A stretch of 64,000 bases of DNA. Origin: Rhizomicrobium sp. Its GTDB lineage: Bacteria > Pseudomonadota > Alphaproteobacteria > Micropepsales > Micropepsaceae. The notes below the pieces were generated by a model. The model worked only from the letters and a program-made list of their open reading frames with translations, made no database searches and had not been told where the DNA came from. The stretch spans positions 2,604,001 to 2,668,000 of the forward strand of contig JBBCHM010000001.1 of the NCBI GenBank assembly GCA_037200045.1. Reading direction: 5' to 3'. Shown in pieces: positions 15,510 through 23,613 of this stretch (positions within the stretch are counted from its first letter, which is position 1; every line of letters begins with the position of its first letter). A program made the position numbers and the translations under genes.

Positions 15510-15986
15510 ATGCTTTCGCGGATGCAACACTGGGTGGGACAATTCGCCGTTGGCGCGACCTCGATGACCGTCCGGGCGCTGATCGCGCCCGTCGCGTTCG
15601 GGGCGCACGCCTTTGTGGTCGACGAAGCCGGCCGTGTCGGCCTGGTGCGCCATTCCTACCGGCCCGGCTGGTCGCTGCCGGGCGGCGGGGTCGCGCGCGG
15701 CGAGCCGGCCGCCGCCGCCGTTTTGCGCGAGCTCGGCGAGGAACTGGGCGACGTCCGCGGCGATCCGCCCGTGTTTTTCGGGCTTTACACGCGGCGCCGC
15801 GGATGGGCGACCAACGTGATCGCGCTCTATCGGGTGGCGAACGCCCGGGTTGTGTTCCGGCCGAACCTCGAGGTCCGCGAGCTCATTTTCGTCGATCCCG
15901 AAGCGCCGCCGCCGGGAACCGCGCCGGGAACCCGGCGGCGCCTCGCCGAATTCACCGGCAAGGCGCCGCTCAACCCATATTGGTGA
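15510..15986 (+). CDS. Nudix hydrolase
   Basis: 158 aa. The Nudix box GGGVARGEPAAAAVLRELGEELG (G-x5-E-x7-RELxEELG) is complete (about residues 57-79), so a Mg-dependent pyrophosphohydrolase of nucleoside-diphosphate-linked compounds is expected. The N-terminal segment before the core (MLSRMQHWVGQFAV) is short and amphipathic. Substrate unknown. It is monocistronic and convergent with the SDR gene, 15 bp apart. Confidence 0.85.
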   Translation: MLSRMQHWVGQFAVGATSMTVRALIAPVAFGAHAFVVDEAGRVGLVRHSYRPGWSLPGGGVARGEPAAAAVLRELGEELGDVRGDPPVFFGLYTRRRGWATNVIALYRVANARVVFRPNLEVRELIFVDPEAPPPGTAPGTRRRLAEFTGKAPLNPYW

Positions 15987-16001
15987 TCGCGGCCGGCGGC
16001 G

Positions 16002-16919
16002 TCACACCGGATCCCACCCGAACGTGCCCGTGGTCGGCAGAAGGTCGGTGAAGCTCGGCTTCATCGCCGCCATGCAGTGGTCGGCGATCGTCGCCGGCGT
16101 CCAGCCTTCGATCTTGCCCAGGCCGCGCACCGGGCGCGGTTGGCTCATCAGGAAGATCTCGTTGCCGCGCGCGGTGAAGATCTGGCCGCTGACCTCCTTG
16201 CACGCCGGCGAGGCGAGCGACACGGCGAGCTGCGCCACCTGGTCGGCGCGCATATGGTTCTTCATCCGCTCGACGCGCTTGGCCGAGGCCTCGTCCTTCA
16301 CCGGGATGGTCGCGATCATGCGCGACCAGGCGAACGGCGCGATGGTGTTGGAGCGCACGTTCTTGGCCGCGCCCTCCATCGCGATGATGCGCGACAGGCC
16401 GACCACGCCCATCTTCACCGCGGCATAGTTCGCCTGGCCGATATTGCCGATCAGCCCGGAGGTCGAGGTGAACAGGACATAGGAGCCTTCGTTCTGCTCG
16501 CGGAAATGATTGATCGTGGCGCGCGTCACGTTATAGGCGCCGTTCAGGTGGACATCGACCACCATGTCCCAGTCGGCGTCGCTCATCTTGTGGAACATGG
16601 TGTCGCGCAGGATGCCGGCGGGATTGATCACCGCGTGCAGGCCTTTGAACGCGTCCAGCGCCTGTTCGATCATGTGCGCGACGCCCTTGCGGTTGGTCAC
16701 GCTGTCGGAGTTCGACACCGCGCGTCCGCCGCTCTTGCGGATCTCCTGGGCGACCTGTTCCGCCGGCCTGGCCGAGCCTTCGTCGCCGCCCGCCACCGCG
16801 CCGCCCAGGTCGTTGACCACCACCGCCGCACCCTCTTTTGCCGCGAGCAGCGCGCATTCCTTGCCGATACCGTTGGCGCCGCCCGTCACCAGAACGACCT
16901 TGCCTTCGAGTACGCCCAT
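16002..16919 (-). CDS. Short-chain dehydrogenase/reductase, HSD17B4-like
   Basis: 305 aa. It has the nucleotide-binding motif TGGANGIGKE, an NDLGG segment after beta-2 that recalls the peroxisomal multifunctional enzyme type 2 (HSD17B4) group, and the catalytic Ser in LFTSTSGLIG with YAAVK carrying Tyr/Lys. Where the family usually has NAG, this protein has NPAG. Members oxidise 3-hydroxyacyl-CoA or similar alcohols with NAD(P). GGAGGAAA lies just before the ATG. Divergent from the GNAT gene, with only 50 bp between starts. Confidence 0.85.
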   Translation of the reverse strand: MGVLEGKVVLVTGGANGIGKECALLAAKEGAAVVVNDLGGAVAGGDEGSARPAEQVAQEIRKSGGRAVSNSDSVTNRKGVAHMIEQALDAFKGLHAVINPAGILRDTMFHKMSDADWDMVVDVHLNGAYNVTRATINHFREQNEGSYVLFTSTSGLIGNIGQANYAAVKMGVVGLSRIIAMEGAAKNVRSNTIAPFAWSRMIATIPVKDEASAKRVERMKNHMRADQVAQLAVSLASPACKEVSGQIFTARGNEIFLMSQPRPVRGLGKIEGWTPATIADHCMAAMKPSFTDLLPTTGTFGWDPV

Positions 16920-16969
16920 GTGTTTCCTCCGCCGTCGATTTCGTTGAACCCAAGACTACCGAGCCCTTA

Positions 16970-17518
16970 TTGAGCGACGCAAGCGAACCCACCTGGACGA
17001 TCCGGCCGGAGCGGCCCGAGGACGCGCCCCTGGTCGAGGCGTTGAACGAAGCGGCGTTCGGTCCGGGGCGTTTCGCGAAATCGGCCTATCGGCTGCGCGA
17101 AGGCGTCGGCCAGGTCGCGTCGCTCGCCTTCGTCGCCATCGAGGACGCGCAGTTGCGCGGTTCGGTGCGCTTCTGGCCGGTGATGATCGGCGGCCACAAG
17201 GCGCTGATGCTGGGCCCGCTCGCGGTCGAGGCGAAAGAGCGCGGCCGCGGCATCGGCGTGGCGCTGATGGAACGCGCGCTGGACGAAGCCAGGAAACGCG
17301 GCCACGAAGTGGTGATCCTGGTGGGCGACGAGCCCTATTACGCGCGTGTCGGCTTTTCGAAGCTTCCGCCGGGCCGCATCCGCTTTCCGGGGCCGGTGGA
17401 CCAGTCGCGCATTCTGGGCTTGTCGCTGAAGCCCGGCGCCGCGCTGAATCTTTCCGGCGAAGTCCGCCGCGCCAAACTCGACGAAGCCGTCTGCGCCGAC
17501 GGTGCTGGGGTGGGGTAG
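16970..17518 (+). CDS. GNAT-family N-acetyltransferase
   Basis: About 182 aa from the TTG at 16970. The first recognisable residues are TIRPERPEDAPLVEALNEAAFGPGR. The acetyl-CoA pyrophosphate loop is KERGRGIGVALMERALDEARKRG, and DEPYYARVGFSKLP is the typical GNAT C-terminal strand. It resembles the YhbS-like GNATs. The start is uncertain: no ATG is in a plausible place, and longer readings overlap the divergent SDR promoter and gene. Substrate unknown. Confidence 0.8.
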   Translation: MSDASEPTWTIRPERPEDAPLVEALNEAAFGPGRFAKSAYRLREGVGQVASLAFVAIEDAQLRGSVRFWPVMIGGHKALMLGPLAVEAKERGRGIGVALMERALDEARKRGHEVVILVGDEPYYARVGFSKLPPGRIRFPGPVDQSRILGLSLKPGAALNLSGEVRRAKLDEAVCADGAGVG

Positions 17519-17519
17519 A

Positions 17520-17939
17520 TCAGCCTTCCTGTTCGATCTTCTCGCGCGCCGCCGATGCGAGGAAACTCGACCTTGTAAGACCGCGCGCCGTCGCCGCCTC
17601 GTCGATCGCGCTGAGCAATCCGGAATCGAGCGACAGGTTCGCCTTTGCCGGCCGGCCGCTGTCCATCACCAAGGGAACCATCGCCAGCGCGGCGTCTTGC
17701 GAAAGCGCGCGCGCCACGTCCTTGTCCTTGCGCAATTGCTCCGCCGAACGCGGCTTCGGGATTTTTTCGCCATCGGCGACGGCGTCCTCCACCCACAGCC
17801 GGATGGCCTCGGCGGCATTCTTCAAGGCTTCGTCCGTCGTCGAAGCGCCCGAAGTGCAGCCCGGCAGATCCGGCACCACGATTCCATAGGCCCCGGGCTT
17901 TCCATCGATCAGGACGACATAACGCGCCATTTTCTTCAT
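17520..17939 (-). CDS. hicB: HicB-family antitoxin
   Basis: 139 aa. The N-terminal partial RNase-H-like fold is typical HicB (YVVLIDGKPGAYGIVVPDLPGCTSGASTTDEALKNAAEAI). The C-terminal ANLSLDSGLLSAIDEAATARGLTRSSFLASAAREKI is a ribbon-helix-helix DNA-binding domain. The ATG overlaps the hicA stop (ATGA), so the toxin gene comes first, as in many hic operons. HicB binds HicA and represses the operon. Confidence 0.88.
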   Translation of the reverse strand: MKKMARYVVLIDGKPGAYGIVVPDLPGCTSGASTTDEALKNAAEAIRLWVEDAVADGEKIPKPRSAEQLRKDKDVARALSQDAALAMVPLVMDSGRPAKANLSLDSGLLSAIDEAATARGLTRSSFLASAAREKIEQEG

Positions 17940-18130
17940 TCCTTCCAGCCGGCCTGCTTTGCCACGAGCCTTGCCACGCCGGGCGAAAGCGTGCGGTGAC
18001 GCGGCAGGACGATGCGTCCGGGCCGGTCGGGGTGCTTGAACACGTCGTGCGAGCCGCCATGGCGCACGACCCAGCCATCCCGCATCAGCCGCGCGGCGAC
18101 TCGGCTGCGATCGGTCTCCGCCGTGGACAT
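17936..18130 (-). CDS. hicA: HicA-family mRNA interferase toxin
   Basis: 64 aa, slightly above the usual size. The dsRNA-binding-like fold is clear: AARLMRDGWVVRHGGSHDVFKHP carries the catalytic His in GGSHDVF, followed by LPRHRTLSPGVARLVAKQAG. HicA cuts mRNA and tmRNA until bound by HicB. The gene is the first of the pair, and its ATG lies at the expected transcription start, so the mRNA may be leaderless. Confidence 0.88.
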   Translation of the reverse strand: MSTAETDRSRVAARLMRDGWVVRHGGSHDVFKHPDRPGRIVLPRHRTLSPGVARLVAKQAGWKE

Positions 18131-18138
18131 TCAATGCG

Positions 18139-18166
18139 TATATATTTGCGCACGCTCGGATGTCAA
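18139..18166 (-). promoter_or_regulatory. hicAB promoter
   Basis: Reading on the minus strand, TTGACA (18166-18161) and TATATA (18144-18139) are 16 bp apart. A start about 7 bp downstream would fall next to the hicA ATG at 18130, giving a leaderless message. The AT-rich -10 area stands out against GC-rich flanks. Confidence 0.6.
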
Positions 18167-18188
18167 GAACGCGGGCCCGCGCCGGGCG

Positions 18189-18698
18189 CTATTCGACCGC
18201 CGCCTTTCGAGGCCGGCCCCGCTTGCGCCGCGCCACCGGCCGATAGTGCGCGGCAAAGACGGTCGGATCGCCGTCCAGGGCGCGCAGCGTGACCGCGATC
18301 GGCTCCGGCAACACGTCGGCTTCGCGATAGCTGCGTATGGTCCGCTCGGCGACATCGAGCATCGCCGCCGTCTCGGCCGTGTTGAGCCCGTGTTTGCGTT
18401 CGAACGCCGCCAGTTCGCGTCCGGATAACGGTCTCTGCTGTTCGGCCAATGTCCGCAGCGTCGCCGCGCTGTAGTCCAATCCGTTGTCCCAACCGATTCC
18501 CGAGCCGTAGCCGACCGGTCTCACCCGGCGAAACGCGGCCTGGTCCTCGGCAAAGCCGGCGAAATGCCGCGAACTGTGCACCAGGCCCGTCAGGTCGACG
18601 CGCGATTTCGTGCCGTCGTCCCACGTCACGCGCAGCGACAGCTTCTCCTTCGCCGCCTCGACGGCCTTCACGCGGGGTGGGTTCTTGCTCTTCGTCAA
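18189..18698 (-). CDS. DUF2442 protein with helix-turn-helix and AT-hook-like tail (orphan antitoxin?)
   Basis: 169 aa from a TTG at 18698, with GGGACGAG upstream. Residues about 18-85 match DUF2442 (LRVTWDDGTKSRVDLTGLV ... FRRVRPVGYGSGIGWDNGLD). Residues about 93-125 form an Xre-like helix-turn-helix (FERKHGLNTAETAAMLDVAERTIRSY). The C-terminus has RRKRGRPRKAA, an AT-hook-like motif. DUF2442 proteins often pair with DUF4160 toxins, but no toxin gene is present; only an 11-codon stub resembling a toxin start remains (18753). Function as an autoregulating orphan antitoxin is inferred. Confidence 0.75.
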   Translation of the reverse strand: MTKSKNPPRVKAVEAAKEKLSLRVTWDDGTKSRVDLTGLVHSSRHFAGFAEDQAAFRRVRPVGYGSGIGWDNGLDYSAATLRTLAEQQRPLSGRELAAFERKHGLNTAETAAMLDVAERTIRSYREADVLPEPIAVTLRALDGDPTVFAAHYRPVARRKRGRPRKAAVE

Positions 18699-18750
18699 TG
18701 CAGCTCGTCCCGTTTGCGCACTCGAAATTCGCGAAGCGCGCGAGCGTCGG

Positions 18751-18813
18751 CATCGGGAGAATATTACGGCACATTCTGCCGGATTTCAAGAGAAATAACG
18801 GCAGATAATGCCG
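18751..18813 (-). promoter_or_regulatory. Promoter with twin operators and toxin-start remnant
   Basis: On the minus strand TTGAAA (18789-18784) and TAATAT (18766-18761) are 17 bp apart. CGGCACATTCTGCCG (18767-18781, plus strand) exactly fills the spacer, and a second copy CGGCAGATAATGCCG lies at 18799-18813, 32 bp centre to centre. The predicted transcript begins at or next to an ATG (18753) reading MPTLARFANFE, which resembles the first residues of DUF4160 toxins. Confidence 0.6.
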
Positions 18814-18816
18814 CCT

Positions 18817-20883
18817 TTACCGCCCCTCGATCCGCCACGCGATCAGCAGCGTCCCCAGCAGCAACAGCAGCGCCAGCCAGCTCGGCAGCAGCGGCTGCTG
18901 CTCGACGCTGGTCACGCGATAGGCGCCGTTGGCGCGCAGGCCGATCCAGTTCGCGCCCGAAGCGTTGCCGCTCGCACCCACGCGGCGGACATCCGGCACG
19001 CCGTCCGCCAGCCAATGCACCGAACCGCCACTCGCATCCGCGATCGGCGACAGGATCGTCTGCGTCGCGCGCATGTCGGCGACCTCCTTGGGGTTCAGCG
19101 GCCCCGCCGCCGCCACCGCGGTCAGCGTCCCGTCGGTCAGCCGGTAGAGGCCGAGCTCGTCGGCCTTCGCGCTGGCGCGCCACACGCCGGGCTCGACCTT
19201 GCTCAGCGTCAGCGTCGCGGTCTTGCCCGATGGATAGGTCAGCGTCACCGGCTTGGCGCTATCGGCCATGGTGCGCCGCTCGACCGCGATGCGGCCGTCG
19301 GCGATGGTCGCGGCCAGGCGCTCCTCTTCCAGCTCCGGCTCCTTCATCAGCCAATGCGCCAGCCGGCGCAGCAATTCCGCCTGCGGCCCGCCGCCCTCGA
19401 AACCGCGCGCCCACAGCCACACCTGGTCAGAGAGAAGCTCCGCGACGCGGCCCTTGCGCACATTGTCCAGCACCAGCAGCGGCCGGTCGCCCGGCCCGCT
19501 CATCAAGGTCTCGCCGGCGATCTTGTTGGCGCCGATGACGCGGAACCAGCGGCCCCAGCTCGGCGGCGAAGTCTCGGTGTTGGAGCCGGGCAGGTCGCGC
19601 GTCACCGGATGCGCCAGTCCCTGCGCCGTCACCACCGGCTTGAACGCCTGGGTCACGATCTCGCCGGTCGGCTGCGCCGGCAGCACGGCGGCGAGCGGGG
19701 TATGCGAGATGCCCATCGGCCCGGCGAATTCCGGCCCCGACGACACCAGTAGCGCCCCGCCATTGTCGACATAGTCGGCGAGGTTCTCGAAATAGGGCAG
19801 CGGCAATATCCCGCGCTCGCTGTAGCGGTCGAAGATCACCAGGTCGAAGCTGTCGAGCTTCTCGCTGAACAGCTCCTGGGTCGGAAAGGCGATCAGCGAC
19901 AATTCGTTGACCGGGATCGTCGGGTCCTGCTTCGACGGCGGCCGCAGAATCGTGAAGTGGATGAGATCGACCGACGGGTCCGATTTCAAAAGGTTGCGCC
20001 ACACCCGCTCGCCGGCATGCGGCTCGCCGCTGACCAAGAGCACGCGCAGCCGGTCGCGCACGCCCGACACGGTGACCACGGCGCGGTTGTTCTGCAGCGT
20101 CAGTTCCGATGGGCCGGGTTCGGCCTCCACCTCGACGACGTTCTCCCCGCCGTGCTTGACCGGGATCTGCAGCGTGGCGTTCTGGCCGACCGGCACGGTC
20201 TGCGCCCCCAGGCTCGTCCCGTCGATGCGCAGTTCGATCTGCGCCGTCCCGCCGCCGCCCGAGCCGAAATCGTCGATGCGCACCACCATCGGCGCGCTCT
20301 GTCCGACGATGGCGAAGCGCGCCGCGCTGACGATGGTGAGCTTCCTATCCTTCTCGCCGCGCCGCCCGGCGATCAGGGCGTGGATCGGCGCGTGGATCGA
20401 AAGCTTGTCCGGCGCCGGCGCGTCATGCACCTCGCCGTCGGTGATCAGGATCGCGCCCGCGATCCGTTCCGGCGGCACGTCGGCCAGCGCGGCGTTGAGC
20501 CCGGCGAAAAGCTGCGTGCCGTTGTCCTCTCCGGTCGCGGTCGTCGCCACCACGCTTTCGCGCACTTCCAGGGTCTTGTCGCCGGCAAGCTGTTTTTTGA
20601 TCGCGGCCAGCGCGGCGTCCTCCTGCGCCTTGCGGTCGCCGACGCCCATGCTCTGCGAGCGGTCGATCACGATCGCCATCACGTCGGGCAGGGGGCTGTG
20701 CGTCTCGTTGACGATCAAGGGATTGGCGATGACGAAGATCAGCGCCGCGAACACCAGCGCCCGCGCCCAGGCGCCCCGCGCGCGCAGCGCGAAGGAAAGA
20801 ATCGTCAGCGCGACGGCGATCCCGATCGCGGCCCAGAGCAGGGCCAGCGGCACATGCGGCGCGAAGTCGATGCTGAGATTCAC
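18817..20883 (-). CDS. VWA domain-containing membrane protein of a MoxR/Bat-type operon
   Basis: 688 aa from a GTG that overlaps the upstream stop (GTGA); an ATG 36 bp further upstream is an alternative. Two membrane helices lie at the N-terminus and one at the very C-terminus (LLPSWLALLLLLGTLLIAW). Between them is a von Willebrand A domain with a metal site (VIDRSQSMGVGD ... LITDGEVHD), then a glutamine-amidotransferase-like fold without catalytic residues (FDLVIFDRYSERGILP ... GGALLVSSGPEFAG). It is the last gene of the operon MoxR-DUF58-DUF4159-VWA and probably forms part of a cell-envelope complex. Precise function unknown. Confidence 0.8.
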   Translation of the reverse strand: MNLSIDFAPHVPLALLWAAIGIAVALTILSFALRARGAWARALVFAALIFVIANPLIVNETHSPLPDVMAIVIDRSQSMGVGDRKAQEDAALAAIKKQLAGDKTLEVRESVVATTATGEDNGTQLFAGLNAALADVPPERIAGAILITDGEVHDAPAPDKLSIHAPIHALIAGRRGEKDRKLTIVSAARFAIVGQSAPMVVRIDDFGSGGGGTAQIELRIDGTSLGAQTVPVGQNATLQIPVKHGGENVVEVEAEPGPSELTLQNNRAVVTVSGVRDRLRVLLVSGEPHAGERVWRNLLKSDPSVDLIHFTILRPPSKQDPTIPVNELSLIAFPTQELFSEKLDSFDLVIFDRYSERGILPLPYFENLADYVDNGGALLVSSGPEFAGPMGISHTPLAAVLPAQPTGEIVTQAFKPVVTAQGLAHPVTRDLPGSNTETSPPSWGRWFRVIGANKIAGETLMSGPGDRPLLVLDNVRKGRVAELLSDQVWLWARGFEGGGPQAELLRRLAHWLMKEPELEEERLAATIADGRIAVERRTMADSAKPVTLTYPSGKTATLTLSKVEPGVWRASAKADELGLYRLTDGTLTAVAAAGPLNPKEVADMRATQTILSPIADASGGSVHWLADGVPDVRRVGASGNASGANWIGLRANGAYRVTSVEQQPLLPSWLALLLLLGTLLIAWRIEGR

Positions 20884-23612
20884 GGCTGGCGGCCCATGCG
20901 CTTGAGCAGTGCCGGCCAATGCACCATGTCGGCCTTGTAGTTGCCGGTGAAGGCATACATCACCAGGTTGACGCCGAAGCGATAGGCCATCTCGCGCTGG
21001 CGCTCGCCGCCCGGCACCACGTCGACCATCGGCGCGCCGTCGGGCCGCACCGCCCAGGCCGCCGCCCAGTCATTGCCGCCGATGATCACCGGCGAGACGC
21101 CGTCGCCGCCGCGCGCCGGCGCCGCGCCGGCATTCGGATCGGCCGGCGGCAGCGCCTCGACCCACACCTTGCCGCCGTCCCAGCGGCCGGGAAAATTCTG
21201 GATGATGTAGAACGTCTTGGTCAGCACATGATCGGACGGCACCGGTTCGAGCGGCGGCAGGTCGAGCTTGGCGACGAGGCGCCTCAGCGTCTGCTCGCCC
21301 GGCGACTGCGCGCCGCGCGCCGCGCCCAGTGTCAGGTCGCGGGTGTCGAACAGGATGGTGCCGCCGTTCCTCATATAATCGCTGACCTTCGACAGCGCCT
21401 CGGGCGTGAGGTCCTTCTCGCGCGGGTCCATCGGCCAATAGAGCAGGGGGAAGAACGACAGATCGTCCTTCGCCACGTCCACGCCCATCGGCTCCTGCGG
21501 CTCATAGGAGGTGCGGGCCCGCAATTGCATGCCGAGCCCCGTCAATCCGGCGCGGCTCATGTCGTCGAGGTCGGGAAGTCCCGTGATCACATAGGCGAGG
21601 CGCGTATCGTCCGCCGCCTTCAGGTCGAACGCATCGTCGGCGCGCGCGTCAGGCGCGTGGACGGCGAACAGGATCGCGAGCGCGCCGGCCGCGACGCGCG
21701 TCAGCCGCAGCCGCGACAGATATCCGCGCATCCACAGCGACAGCAGGGCGTCGAGGAACAGCAGCGCGATCGCAACCGCCAGGAACCATGGCGCCAGCGC
21801 CGTCACGGTCGATTGCGGATAGGGCTCGGTATCGATCCCGGTGAACGGCAGCAGCACGGCATCGGCCTTCACCGCGTTCAGCGCGTCCTCGGTGCCGGCG
21901 ACGCCATAGAGGCCCGGCGGATGGATCGGCGAGGGCACGGTCCTGGCCAGATCGGCGGCGCGGATCGGCAGCACTTCGGCCGGCGGCCGGCGGGCGCGGC
22001 CGAAGCCGTCCAGCGTCGTGACCGGCGGCAGCGTGGTGGCGCTTTTCATGTCGCTCGGCCGCTCGCCCGCCGACAGCGCCAGCAGCCGGCGCATCATGTC
22101 GACATAGAGGCCCGACAGCGGCAGCGACGACCAGCTCGGCCCCGCCGTGATGTGGAACAGCACGATGAATCCCTTGCCCCTGTTCTCGGCCGTGACCAAG
22201 GGCGTGCCGTCCGCCAGTCTTGCCCAGCTCCGGTCGGCGAGCTCGACCGAAGGCTCCGCCAGAACCTGCCGCGTCACCGCCACGTCGGACGGGATGGAAA
22301 GCCCCGCGAAGGGACTGGATTCGGAGAACGGCGCCAGCTTCTGCGGCTCGGCCCAGGCCAGCGCGCCGCCGAGATAGCGTCCGCCGACGCGCAGCTTCAC
22401 CGGCACCAGATCGTCGGTGCCGCCGGTCATCCGCCCGCCCGCGAAGCGGATCAGAAGGCCGCCGCCGGCGACGAATTTCGCCACCTTGTCGTAATCGCTG
22501 CCGGTCACCCGCGCGACATCGGCCAGGATCAGCACCGACACGTTGCGCGCCAGCACGTCGCTCACCGTGCCCTTGCGCACCTCGGCATAAGGCGCCAGCG
22601 CGCGTTCCAGATAATAAGTGTCGGAAAGCAGCGGTTGGGTATCCTCCGCGACATCGGCCGCGACCAGGCCCACGGCGCGGCGCGATCCGCCGCCGCCCAG
22701 AAGCTGCACCGCGCCCGCCGAATCGGCATTCGCGATGGCGATGCGCGTCGTCTCGTTGCGCACTTCCAGCGGCAGGCTGATATGCGCGTCGGCCTTGGCG
22801 CGCCCGTCCTCGAAACGGAAAGCGCCTTCCGCCAGCATCTCGCCATGGCTGCCCAGCGCCTGCACCCGGCCGCCGCGCACGCCATCGGTTCCGGCGCGCA
22901 GCACGCTCACATCGAAGCCGTTCGCCCGGTTGGCCGGCGGCAGCAGCGCCAGCGCGCCGGTGCCCGGCGCATCGGCATGGATCGTCAGCGCGCCGGCGCG
23001 CGCCAGCGCGTCGGCGGTGGCGCCCGCCTCGCCGTCCTCGATGCCGTCGCTCAGCCACAGGATTTGCGGCCGCGCGTCGAACTTTGCCTTGGCGATCGCC
23101 GTCGCGGCGCGACGCCGATCCGGCAACCACGGCTCCGGCGTCAGCGCCTGCGCGATGCGCGCGGCGCGGCCGGCATCCATCAGGCTGACATCGGGAATGT
23201 CCGCCGTCGGCACGATGGCGACGGCGCGGCGCTGCTGCGCGGCGCTGCGCAGCACATCGGCGATCACCGCCTGGCGCGCGTCCCAGCTCGCCGCCGAGGT
23301 CCAGCCATTGTCGACCACCAGCACGACCGGCCCCGTCCCCGCCAGCGTCGGTCCCTTGCCGAACAAGGGCTCGGCGAGCGCCACGATCACCGCGGCCGCC
23401 GCAATCAGCCGCAGCAGGAGAAGCCACCACGGCGTGCGCGCCGGCGTCTCTTCTTTTCCGGACAATCCAAGAAGCAGGCGCAGCGGCGGAAACACCAGCC
23501 GGCGCGGCAAGGGCGGCGTCACCCGTAAGAGCCACCACACCGCCGGCAGCACGATCAACGCGCCGAGGATGAACGGCGCGCCGAAGCTCAATCCCGCGAG
23601 CAAGCCTGCCAC
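20880..23612 (-). CDS. DUF4159 / BatA-like membrane protein
   Basis: 910 aa from a GTG 1 bp after the DUF58 stop. The N-terminal BatA-type membrane segment has two helices (PFILGALIVLPAVWWLL; WWLLLLRLIAAAAVIVALAEPL). A VWA-like domain follows, with GPVVLVVDNGWTSAASW in place of the DxSxS metal motif, so metal binding is doubtful. A middle helix precedes the C-terminal DUF4159 domain (about residues 665-905; RLAYVITGLPDLDDMSRAGLTGLG ... FPLLYWPMDP). It is the third gene of the MoxR operon and probably an inner-membrane scaffold. Confidence 0.82.
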   Translation of the reverse strand: MAGLLAGLSFGAPFILGALIVLPAVWWLLRVTPPLPRRLVFPPLRLLLGLSGKEETPARTPWWLLLLRLIAAAAVIVALAEPLFGKGPTLAGTGPVVLVVDNGWTSAASWDARQAVIADVLRSAAQQRRAVAIVPTADIPDVSLMDAGRAARIAQALTPEPWLPDRRRAATAIAKAKFDARPQILWLSDGIEDGEAGATADALARAGALTIHADAPGTGALALLPPANRANGFDVSVLRAGTDGVRGGRVQALGSHGEMLAEGAFRFEDGRAKADAHISLPLEVRNETTRIAIANADSAGAVQLLGGGGSRRAVGLVAADVAEDTQPLLSDTYYLERALAPYAEVRKGTVSDVLARNVSVLILADVARVTGSDYDKVAKFVAGGGLLIRFAGGRMTGGTDDLVPVKLRVGGRYLGGALAWAEPQKLAPFSESSPFAGLSIPSDVAVTRQVLAEPSVELADRSWARLADGTPLVTAENRGKGFIVLFHITAGPSWSSLPLSGLYVDMMRRLLALSAGERPSDMKSATTLPPVTTLDGFGRARRPPAEVLPIRAADLARTVPSPIHPPGLYGVAGTEDALNAVKADAVLLPFTGIDTEPYPQSTVTALAPWFLAVAIALLFLDALLSLWMRGYLSRLRLTRVAAGALAILFAVHAPDARADDAFDLKAADDTRLAYVITGLPDLDDMSRAGLTGLGMQLRARTSYEPQEPMGVDVAKDDLSFFPLLYWPMDPREKDLTPEALSKVSDYMRNGGTILFDTRDLTLGAARGAQSPGEQTLRRLVAKLDLPPLEPVPSDHVLTKTFYIIQNFPGRWDGGKVWVEALPPADPNAGAAPARGGDGVSPVIIGGNDWAAAWAVRPDGAPMVDVVPGGERQREMAYRFGVNLVMYAFTGNYKADMVHWPALLKRMGRQP

Positions 23613-23613
23613 G

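Noticed and set aside
16838..16969. Longer N-terminus for the GNAT protein
   Set aside because: It would overlap the divergent SDR gene and its promoter, and the residues are Arg/Pro-rich without GNAT similarity.
20919..23528. 869-codon open frame on the plus strand opposite the DUF4159 gene
   Set aside because: Composed of Arg/His/Gln/Gly-rich sequence typical of antisense frames in high-GC DNA; the minus-strand protein has clear domains.
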